A stretch of 6,531 nucleotides of DNA from Anaerolineales bacterium (GTDB lineage Bacteria > Chloroflexota > Anaerolineae > Anaerolineales > UBA4823). A program made the position numbers and the translations under genes. Each line of letters starts with the position of its first letter. The first letter of the stretch is position 1. Below are positions 1-6,025 of this stretch, one piece after another. Location of the stretch: contig JADYYC010000104.1 of the NCBI GenBank assembly GCA_020853835.1, positions 1-6,531 of the forward strand, written 5' to 3'. Under the pieces are notes generated by a model. It searched no databases, was not told where the DNA came from, and saw nothing but the letters and a program-made list of their open reading frames with translations.

Positions 1-119
1 GTGATGACATGTCCGGGGTGATGATCCAGCAAGACGTGATAATCGAGCCGGTTATTGAAATGTTGGATCATCGGCCCCAAAAACTTCATATCATGACCGT
101 TGAAAAGAATTGTACGCAT
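1..119 (-). CDS. Glycosyltransferase-like protein, N-terminal fragment (cut by window edge)
   Basis: Only the first 39 codons lie in the window; the gene continues past the left edge. Reading leftward from ATG at 119 the protein begins MRTILFNGHD, then MKFLGPMIQH, a short loop, and ends in DHHPGH. A first beta strand followed by GHDMKFL and a later DHHPGH resembles the opening of GT-B (GT1/GT4-type) glycosyltransferases that start with a 'GHDLKFL...GH' pattern. That family placement is recalled knowledge, and the catalytic half is not visible. It lies 30 nt downstream of the stop of the 963-residue gene, same strand, so it is probably co-transcribed. An in-frame GTG at 128 is an alternative start. 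ATG at 119 is preferred because the GGTGA just upstream can serve as a ribosome site. The product would act at the cytoplasmic face in glycan assembly; its donor sugar cannot be told. Confidence 0.72.
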   Translation of the reverse strand, partial: MRTILFNGHDMKFLGPMIQHFNNRLDYHVLLDHHPGHVI

Positions 120-149
120 TTCGTTCACCACAAAAACAGCGCGAAGGGC

Positions 150-3041
150 TTAAATGCTCACTTTCTCCGCGAGGTTGTCGGGGGCAGGGCCGGGAACAGC
201 CAGGTGGATGTAGTTGAAACGATCCAACCCCAGAATCTGTTGCTCCTCGCCAGCGGGTTCAAACCATTCTATATCGAGCAGCGCCCGCAGTTGCTGCGAA
301 TCCAGGCCCTCGTTTCGAACGGCCAGGGTGGAAGCCCGCACCCTGGAAACCCGGATGTATTCGTGCCCCGCGTCGTGCAGTTCTCCCTTGCCGCCGGCTG
401 ATGAGTAATGTGTGCGCTTTCCTATAAACTCCGGCTGATTGCCGTAATTCGCCGCCAGGGCGTAATCTTTGAGATAGTTTGCGCCATAGTAGTCTTGCGC
501 GTTGAATATGGCAACATAGTCCCCGCGCAAATAACGGTCGATGTCGGCATAGCTGGAAGGCGCGTCGACACGCACTCCGTTTAGATGGTTGCGCAGTTGC
601 CCAACCCGCTCCCTGTTTTCCCAGCCAGCCAGGGCGCGCTTTATGCCGCTCTTGTGCGGGCCATTTAGCTGATCCATGAGGAGAAGCACCACGTTGAAAT
701 TTCGGTAAGACTGTCTGGACAGGCTGCTGCGTAGATTCTCGATCTCTTGCAGATCGTTTACCGGGGCGAGCACCGTGAAGGAGGGCCAGCGGAAAGGCAG
801 CGTGTCCAGCCCGCACAGCTCGAAGACCTCGTTCAAGCGGTGGCGATAGGTGTGCGCCTCCATGACCTTGCGGACCCCCCGCACCGATAAACCCGCCCAG
901 TAATCCTCGTCTCCCAACAGGTTTTCCAGGTGCCGTCTGGTGTCCGCTTCGGCCTCGCTGAACAGCACCAGATCGCTGCCAAGCATCTCTTCGATCCCCT
1001 TGGAATAGGTGCTGATCACCACCGTGCCGCAGGCCATCAATTCGAAAACCCTCCGCGAGAACATGGTCGGGGAGGTCTTCACGGAATTGACGTTCAAGCA
1101 CACTTTGTACTGCTTATAGGCTTGCACCATCTCCGGGTAATCCAGCCGTCCCCGGATGGCAGGCTGGTAGATCTCGGGGAAGCGGTAATGATCGGCTCCA
1201 GGCCCCACCATGCCATGCTGCCGGTCGTAAATATGCAGCCCGAAATCAAGGGCGGGTTTTAGCAAGAGATCCATGTCCTTCTGCCGTTCTGGAAAGGTCG
1301 CGCCATAATACGTTCCAGAAAAGCAGACGGAGTGTTTGCGTGGTTCGCCAAGCAGGGGGTTGTGGATTTCCGATTGAGCGGCAAAAGGCAGGGCGTGGAC
1401 GCGGGTGTGCGGCAGGTCTTGCAGGTAGCGCGGGATACAGTCCGCATCAGAAGTGAACACAAAGTCGAACAACCTGGCGGTTTCGATGAAGCGTTCGTAG
1501 TGGGGCGGGTCTTCCTTGTTCCAGAAGATCGAAGGCAGCTTTTTCGCCCGCGCATAGTCCAGCAAGTGCAGCAGCTCGTCGCCCATGTTGTTCGCATATT
1601 TTGCGATCCGGTACTGCCAGGCGCCTTCGTTGCCATGCCAGGCGGACTCGACAAACAGAGCGCGCGGTTGTTCACGCTCCAGGATCCATCTCCAGTTGTC
1701 GGGGCGGAACGTGATCAGCCTGGCCTCGGGGCGCAGACAATTGTAGGTGAACTCGTCCATGATGACGCCGAGCGGGATTGCCCCCTCTTTATCAGGCGGC
1801 ACGTCTTCAGCGGCAACCTCGTCATAAGCGCCGAGAGGCGGGTAAGCCAGCATGCTCTCATCCAGCGAGATGGCTGACTGGCCCGGCTCGTCCTCCGGCC
1901 ATGGAGGCGGCATGACTTCGCGATAGTATTGCCGGAATCGCTGACCAGCTTCTTTACTGAAGCGGATCGGATGCAGGATCATCTCGCGCAACAGGCGCAG
2001 ACCGCCCACGAAGATGCTGCCAATGCGCCAGCGCGCCGAGCGTTGAAAAACCATTTCTTGATAGGCGAGCGCGCCGGCTTGTGATGCCTGTTGAACCCCT
2101 AGCGCTTCATTCAGGTTGGCAATGTTGGTCTGGAGAGAGGCGTTCTGGCCGTTCAAAGAGGCGATTTGGCGGCTCAAAGACAGGTTCTGTTGGTTCAAGG
2201 CGTTGATTTGCTGGTTTAGAGAATTCTTCAGGTCCAGGCTGATTTCCTGGATGGAGGCGTTTTGCCGGCTCAGAGAGGCGATCTGTTCGCGGAGTTGCTT
2301 CTCCTGCTCGCGGAGCTGTTTCTCCTGCTCGCGGAGCTGCTTCTCCTGCTCGTATAGCTTTCGAGTGGTAGCCTCGAACTGGACTTCACGGGCGAGGTTT
2401 CTTTCGTCCGTTTGCCTCTGAACGCCTATGAACTCCTCAAAGAGCGCCTTATCGGAAACGTTCGCAATGTTGTAATGCGCCTCTTTCTTGCCACAATAGA
2501 TCATATTGTTGTTCAGCACATCGATGCTTATCGTATGGAAAAACGGCTGCACGGTTTCCAGAAAAGAGAGGGGGTAAAACGTCCGTTTGTGATCAGGGTG
2601 AGAATTCAGACCCAGCGGGACGGTGATAATGACCCTTCCAGCCTCTTTCAAGACGCGCTGCGCTTCCTGCAAGACCTTTTCTGGGTGCGTCAGATGTTCG
2701 AGGACTTCGCCCAGGATGACTGTATCGAAGGCGGCATCCGCAAATTCCAGGTTTGCGGCGTCTGCGGTCTGAAAAGCAACCCTTTGGCGGACGATATCCT
2801 CTTCTTTCTCGAGCTCTCCTCGCGCATATTCGATGGCCTGTTCTTCGATATCGACCCCAATGCAATCAAAGCCTTCCCTTCCCAAGAGCAGGCAGACAAT
2901 CCCCTGGCTGCACCCGATGTCGAGCACTTTTTCGCCCTGAACCTGGCGGCAAATCCAGTGGATTCTTTCGCGGGCCGCGAGCTGCGTTTCGGGACTGTAA
3001 ATTATGCCTGCGTAAAGGTCGTTAATCTGGTCACGGTTCAT
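150..3041 (-). CDS. Multidomain methyltransferase / coiled-coil / CgeB-like glycosyltransferase / GT-A-like protein (963 aa)
   Basis: Four modules are visible. (1) Residues about 8-190 form a class I SAM methyltransferase: motif I VLDIGCSQG (39-47), the acidic strand end VD (63-64), GEVLEHL (111-117) and ITVPLG (139-144). (2) Residues about 225-315 are heptad-patterned coiled coil, including three EQEKQLR copies (231-251) and a Leu/Ile/Asn-patterned stretch (275-314). (3) A basic amphipathic stretch WRIG...LRLLREMILHPIRF (338-361) and a linker lead to a CgeB-like GT-B glycosyltransferase (about 422-745), with FWNKEDPPHYERF (506-518), FTSDADCIPRY (529-539), FSGTYYG (574-580) and FSRRVFELMACGT (661-673, the GT-B donor-site Glu region). 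(4) Residues about 755-945 are GT-A-like (FTVLAPV, SSLSRQSYRNF), with IFNAQDYYGANYL where a DXD motif is expected. ATG at 3041 follows AGGTG by 4 nt. It lies 24 nt after the SDR stop. Likely role is glycan assembly plus methylation; acceptor and donor are unknown. No frameshift or internal stop is seen. Confidence 0.88.
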   Translation of the reverse strand: MNRDQINDLYAGIIYSPETQLAARERIHWICRQVQGEKVLDIGCSQGIVCLLLGREGFDCIGVDIEEQAIEYARGELEKEEDIVRQRVAFQTADAANLEFADAAFDTVILGEVLEHLTHPEKVLQEAQRVLKEAGRVIITVPLGLNSHPDHKRTFYPLSFLETVQPFFHTISIDVLNNNMIYCGKKEAHYNIANVSDKALFEEFIGVQRQTDERNLAREVQFEATTRKLYEQEKQLREQEKQLREQEKQLREQIASLSRQNASIQEISLDLKNSLNQQINALNQQNLSLSRQIASLNGQNASLQTNIANLNEALGVQQASQAGALAYQEMVFQRSARWRIGSIFVGGLRLLREMILHPIRFSKEAGQRFRQYYREVMPPPWPEDEPGQSAISLDESMLAYPPLGAYDEVAAEDVPPDKEGAIPLGVIMDEFTYNCLRPEARLITFRPDNWRWILEREQPRALFVESAWHGNEGAWQYRIAKYANNMGDELLHLLDYARAKKLPSIFWNKEDPPHYERFIETARLFDFVFTSDADCIPRYLQDLPHTRVHALPFAAQSEIHNPLLGEPRKHSVCFSGTYYGATFPERQKDMDLLLKPALDFGLHIYDRQHGMVGPGADHYRFPEIYQPAIRGRLDYPEMVQAYKQYKVCLNVNSVKTSPTMFSRRVFELMACGTVVISTYSKGIEEMLGSDLVLFSEAEADTRRHLENLLGDEDYWAGLSVRGVRKVMEAHTYRHRLNEVFELCGLDTLPFRWPSFTVLAPVNDLQEIENLRSSLSRQSYRNFNVVLLLMDQLNGPHKSGIKRALAGWENRERVGQLRNHLNGVRVDAPSSYADIDRYLRGDYVAIFNAQDYYGANYLKDYALAANYGNQPEFIGKRTHYSSAGGKGELHDAGHEYIRVSRVRASTLAVRNEGLDSQQLRALLDIEWFEPAGEEQQILGLDRFNYIHLAVPGPAPDNLAEKVSI
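2289..2351 (-). repeat. Three tandem 21-bp units encoding EQEKQLR
   Basis: Three head-to-tail 21-bp units (2289-2309, 2310-2330, 2331-2351) lie in frame within the coiled-coil segment and encode residues 231-251. By direct comparison, the outer two copies each differ from the third by one base, and the differences are silent. The unit length of exactly seven codons means gain or loss of a unit would lengthen or shorten the helix by one heptad (roughly 1 nm) without changing frame. Near-identity at the DNA level suggests recent duplication. Confidence 0.9.
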
Positions 3042-3043
3042 TT

Positions 3044-3056
3044 AACACCTGGTGTT
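3044..3056 (-). promoter_or_regulatory. Palindrome overlapping the ribosome binding site of the 963-aa gene
   Basis: The 24-nt gap between the SDR stop and the ATG at 3041 contains a perfect inverted repeat, AACACC and GGTGTT separated by one base. On the minus strand its inner part carries the AGGTG that best serves as the Shine-Dalgarno site. The one-base loop is too tight for a simple hairpin without opening inner pairs, so the arms could act as a weak occluding structure or mean nothing. The ribosome-site role is reasonably supported; regulation is speculative. Confidence 0.4.
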
Positions 3057-3065
3057 GCTGTGTTC

Positions 3066-4268
3066 TTATCGTATCCCCAACTGGTCTCTGATCGTCTCGC
3101 GCAAAGAATGCGTGACGGCGAAGCCGATCTCCTGGGCGCGGGCGGGGTTGCTGATCTGGAGCGGGACGTCCGCCGGACGGTAGAGCGCCGGGTCGAACAC
3201 CACGCTGAGATCCCCCTGGCGGGTGTGGACGAGCAGACCGCGGTCGCCGAGGTCGTAGGTCAACCCACCCGAGAGCAGCAGGCCGTCGATGCGCGGCTTT
3301 TCAAAGCTCAGCCCCAGGAAGGGAGCCGGGTCCGGGTCGAGCGGGGCATCGACGCAGCGCACGCCGTCGAGGGTCTCTATGGCTTCGACCTCGTAACCGG
3401 CTTCGCTCAAGCTGATCAACAGGTAAGCCAGCACCGAGTTCATCCGCCCCGAACCCAGCACGTAAACCTCGCCGGGCAGCCCGTTTTCCGCCAGGGTGCG
3501 ATAGCCCTGGACGATATCCTCTACATGGCTCCAGTCACGAAATGCGCACACGTTGCCGATGTGGATATGGTCGATCTCGCCGCGGGCAAGCTGCTGGCAC
3601 TGGCGAACGATGCTGGAGGTGACAAAGCCCTCGCCGCGGCCCGGCCCTTCGTGGTTGAACAGGCGGGCAACGATGCAGGGCAGGTTATAAGCGCCCCAAT
3701 ACGTGCGGCAAAGATAGTCGCCATAGACCTTGCTGACCGCGTAGGGGCTGAGCGGGCGCAAGGGGTTCAACTCGTCAATTGGAAGCTCGGGAATGCGGGC
3801 AGGAGGCGGGAAGACGGACTTGAACGCCTCGAGCGCCCAGCGGTAGTGCTCTTCGGATGCGATCTGCAAGCCGTACTCGTCGGCCGAACCGGCATAGATG
3901 AAACGGCAGTCGGGACGGACGGCGCGCAGCGCTTCGAGCAGGTTCTCCAACCCGCGGCAGTTGGCTTGAAAGGTCTCTGCGGGCTGGCTAAAGCTGCCTC
4001 GAACCGAGGAATAACCGGCGAGGTGGAAGAGCACCTGGGGCTGGGCCAGATCAAGCGCGTCTTGAATGCTTTGCGGGTGCGCCAGGTGGAACGGGATGAG
4101 CGAGACCGAGCGAAACTCCGGACGGTCGAGCGCCGGCGGGGGGTTTCGGTCCACTCCTTCATGGATCAAACCCGTCACATGGTAATTATAGGCTAACAAG
4201 TGGGCCGCCAGATAGGGGCCGACAAAACCGCCGATGCCGGTAATCAGCGCTCTGGGTTGAAAAGTCAT
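3066..4268 (-). CDS. NAD(P)-dependent sugar epimerase/dehydratase (extended SDR, GDP-mannose dehydratase / GDP-6-deoxy-hexose reductase type)
   Basis: A 400-residue extended short-chain dehydrogenase/reductase. The Rossmann motif GIGGFVG (11-17) binds the nucleotide cofactor. HLAGYSSV (82-89) is the fourth-strand region, and AGSADEYG (126-133) supplies the catalytic Ser128. SPYAVSK (174-180) carries Tyr176 and Lys180 of the YxxxK pair. LFNHEGPGRGEGFVT (203-217) and NVCAFRDWSHVEDIV (239-253) are typical of the GDP-mannose 4,6-dehydratase / GDP-4-keto-6-deoxy-mannose reductase group, as is the closing YRPADVPL (363-370). It probably makes a 6-deoxy-hexose nucleotide donor for the glycan. Which of the two reactions it performs cannot be settled by eye. 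At 400 residues it is longer than the usual 310-350 because of an extra segment at about 299-357. ATG at 4268 lies 20 nt after the ATPase stop with only a weak GAG ribosome signal. Confidence 0.87.
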   Translation of the reverse strand: MTFQPRALITGIGGFVGPYLAAHLLAYNYHVTGLIHEGVDRNPPPALDRPEFRSVSLIPFHLAHPQSIQDALDLAQPQVLFHLAGYSSVRGSFSQPAETFQANCRGLENLLEALRAVRPDCRFIYAGSADEYGLQIASEEHYRWALEAFKSVFPPPARIPELPIDELNPLRPLSPYAVSKVYGDYLCRTYWGAYNLPCIVARLFNHEGPGRGEGFVTSSIVRQCQQLARGEIDHIHIGNVCAFRDWSHVEDIVQGYRTLAENGLPGEVYVLGSGRMNSVLAYLLISLSEAGYEVEAIETLDGVRCVDAPLDPDPAPFLGLSFEKPRIDGLLLSGGLTYDLGDRGLLVHTRQGDLSVVFDPALYRPADVPLQISNPARAQEIGFAVTHSLRETIRDQLGIR

Positions 4269-4288
4269 CTCAAATCAACTTTCAAAGG

Positions 4289-5077
4289 TCATGCGCTCAA
4301 ATACTCGTCGACCACTTCGCGCGCCGGTCCAATCAGACGCAAGCGGCCCTGGTCCAGCCAGGCAGCCCGGTTACACATCTTACGGATGGTTTCCATACCA
4401 TGTGTGACGAGCAGGATGGTCGAGCCGCGCTCCTGGAAGGAGCGGATGCGGGCCAGGCTTTTCTCTTGAAAGGCGGTGTCGCCCACCGAGAGAGCTTCGT
4501 CCACGATCAGGATCTCGGGCATGATATCGGTGGCAACCGCAAAACCGAGCCGGGCCACCATGCCGGAAGAGTAGGTGCGCAGCGGGGAGTCGATGAAATC
4601 CCACAGCTCGGCAAAGTCAACGATGCGGTCAAAGTTCTGGCCGATTGTCTTCCGATCGTACCCCAGGATGGCGCCGTTGAGGTAGACGTTCTCCCTGCCG
4701 GTGAGTTCCAGGTGGAAGCCGGCGCCCATGGCGAGCAAGGGAGCCACGTTGCCAACAACCACGACGCGTCCTTCCGTGGGCCGCATCACACGCGCCACCA
4801 ACCGCAGCAGGGTGGTCTTGCCAGCGCCGTTGGGGCCGATCAGGCCAAAGACCTCGCCTTTATGCACGGACAGGCTGACGCTGTCCAACGCCAGGAATTC
4901 GTTGTGCTGAACGCGTCCCTGGATACGCCGGATGGCATACTCCTTAAAGGTGCGCATCTGCTCTTTTGGGACGCGGTAGCGCACTGTGACGTTCTCGACC
5001 GAGATCACAATGGGGCTGTCCAGAGAGGGCTGGACTGGCTGGGCGGACAGAGGCTCAAGTGCGGTAGACAATTTCAT
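4289..5077 (-). CDS. ABC transporter ATP-binding protein for polysaccharide export (Wzt/TagH/KpsT type)
   Basis: A 262-residue nucleotide-binding subunit that powers export of a lipid-linked glycan through the neighbouring permease. From the ATG at 5077, GPNGAGKTT (81-89) is Walker A. The stretch GAGFHLELTGRENVYLNG (118-135) is diagnostic of polysaccharide exporters of the Wzt/TagH kind. YSSGM (169-173) is the ABC signature, ILIVDEAL (189-196) is Walker B with catalytic Glu194, and VTHGM (224-228) holds the switch His226. The chain ends about 70 residues after Walker B at EYLSA, so there is no C-terminal carbohydrate-binding domain as in Wzt of E. coli O9a. The frame is open 17 codons further upstream, but that extension lies within the permease gene and looks non-coding. 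The ATG at 5077 gives the normal N-terminus and overlaps the permease by 23 nt, implying translational coupling. No clear Shine-Dalgarno site precedes it. Confidence 0.93.
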   Translation of the reverse strand: MKLSTALEPLSAQPVQPSLDSPIVISVENVTVRYRVPKEQMRTFKEYAIRRIQGRVQHNEFLALDSVSLSVHKGEVFGLIGPNGAGKTTLLRLVARVMRPTEGRVVVVGNVAPLLAMGAGFHLELTGRENVYLNGAILGYDRKTIGQNFDRIVDFAELWDFIDSPLRTYSSGMVARLGFAVATDIMPEILIVDEALSVGDTAFQEKSLARIRSFQERGSTILLVTHGMETIRKMCNRAAWLDQGRLRLIGPAREVVDEYLSA

Positions 5078-5927
5078 CGGATTTATTCGCGAACACCCAC
5101 CAACCGATCCCCAGGGTGACGGCCGCAATCAGGAAAGCCGAAAGCAGATCCGTCAGGGTGGGGACCTTCCCCTCGTAGATAACCATGCGGAAGAGGTTGA
5201 GAAGCGGCAGGAAAAAATTGAACTTCAAGAGGGGAAGCAGGTTTTCCGGGATGATTTTGATTGGATAGATGATCGGGGTGATGTAGAACCAGATCATCAG
5301 GGCGACCTGATACATCTCGACCACGTCGGGGAAGAAAATGGCGATGCTGGAAATCAGCAGGCCAACCCCCAACGCAAAACAGGCCAGGAAGAGGATGGGA
5401 ATGGGGACAAAAATGATCGAAGGCCGGATTGGGACGCGCACGATCAGCATCACGCCCAGCAGAGGGATCAAGGATAAGAAGAGGTTCACAATCCCGGTGC
5501 CCATGGCCGAAATGGCGAAGGCAGACAGGGGCACATAGATGCGCTGGAAGAAAGCGCCTCCCCAGACCAGGCTGTGGATGATTGCGGAAGTGGTTTGATT
5601 GAAAAATGTCCAGGTGATGAGACCGCTCAGGATGTAGGCGGGATAGCCTTCTACAGCGTGGAACAGTTGCGAGAAAACGATCGTCATCACGATCATCATA
5701 GCGAGCGGATTCAACATGGTCCAGGCGACGCCAAGCACCGAACGTTTATAGCGCGCCACGATATCCCTGCGGACGAGTTGGAAGATCAGGTCTTGATATT
5801 GCAGGACTTCACGAAGTTGCTCGAGGACCAAAATGCCGCGCTTGCTGCTGTCGTAAACGGGCGATTCTTTGTGGGTCGTTTTCGGAGCCAGGTGACTTTC
5901 AATGCTTTCAATTTGCATAGAGAACAT
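5055..5927 (-). CDS. ABC-2 type polysaccharide export permease (Wzm/TagG type)
   Basis: A 290-residue integral membrane subunit. A cytosolic tail of about 50 residues leads into the hallmark RRDIVARYKRSVLG (53-66) and WTMLNPLAMM (69-78). Hydrophobic segments lie at about 68-90, 95-115, 137-161, 170-197, 205-222 and 261-280, giving six predicted membrane spans as expected for ABC-2 permeases. IWFYITPIIYPIKIIP (212-227) is the conserved motif of O-antigen/teichoic-acid exporters. It pairs with the overlapping downstream ATPase to move a lipid-linked glycan across the cytoplasmic membrane. It is first in the leftward operon. ATG at 5927 and ATG at 5918 are both possible starts. Neither has a clear Shine-Dalgarno site, and no ATG, GTG or TTG lies in frame between 5927 and the upstream stop at 6054-6056. 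Wzm, TagG and KpsM cannot be told apart from sequence alone. Confidence 0.93.
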   Translation of the reverse strand: MFSMQIESIESHLAPKTTHKESPVYDSSKRGILVLEQLREVLQYQDLIFQLVRRDIVARYKRSVLGVAWTMLNPLAMMIVMTIVFSQLFHAVEGYPAYILSGLITWTFFNQTTSAIIHSLVWGGAFFQRIYVPLSAFAISAMGTGIVNLFLSLIPLLGVMLIVRVPIRPSIIFVPIPILFLACFALGVGLLISSIAIFFPDVVEMYQVALMIWFYITPIIYPIKIIPENLLPLLKFNFFLPLLNLFRMVIYEGKVPTLTDLLSAFLIAAVTLGIGWWVFANKSDEIVYRT

Positions 5928-5968
5928 TTTATCATAAGCACAGAAACGCTTCTCTTGCGAGGACAGAC

Positions 5969-5988
5969 ACAGCGATACCGATCGCTGT
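5969..5988. repeat. Perfect 8-bp inverted repeat with 4-nt loop
   Basis: Arms ACAGCGAT and ATCGCTGT flank the loop ACCG. An overlapping alternative pairing, GGACAG (5961-5966) with CTGTCC (5985-5990), shares part of the right arm, so two mutually exclusive stems can form. It sits about 40-60 nt upstream of the permease start, within the predicted 5' leader of that operon. No T-run follows on either strand, so a terminator is unlikely. It could be a leader stem or a protein-binding operator. Confidence 0.55.
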
Positions 5989-6025
5989 CCTGCAGGGATT
6001 CTCGCCCAACATCTAGTAAAATAAC

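Noticed and set aside
2289..2351. Possible CRISPR or mobile-element repeat
   Set aside because: The units are contiguous, in frame, without spacers, and encode coiled-coil heptads; no terminal inverted repeats or transposase are present.
2412..4196. A 594-codon open frame on the plus strand, antisense to two genes
   Set aside because: It crosses the boundary between two clearly coding minus-strand genes whose motifs are intact; its translation shows no recognisable domain and has the Asp/Val/Arg/Gln-rich look of antisense frames in GC-rich DNA.
4400..5119. A 239-codon plus-strand frame
   Set aside because: Fully antisense to the ATPase gene with intact Walker A, signature and Walker B motifs; no recognisable protein features.
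5078..5128. A 17-codon upstream extension of the ATPase
   Set aside because: The added residues (MRPSPWG...) come from inside the permease gene in another frame and have no counterpart in known Wzt-type proteins; ATG 5077 gives the usual N-terminus.
5969..5988. Hairpin as an intrinsic terminator
   Set aside because: No run of T follows the stem on either strand, and it lies upstream of the permease start rather than after a gene.
6016..6021. TAAAAT on the plus strand as a -10 for the GT4 gene
   Set aside because: No acceptable -35 or TGn extension is found and it lies about 250 nt from the start codon; not strong enough to annotate.
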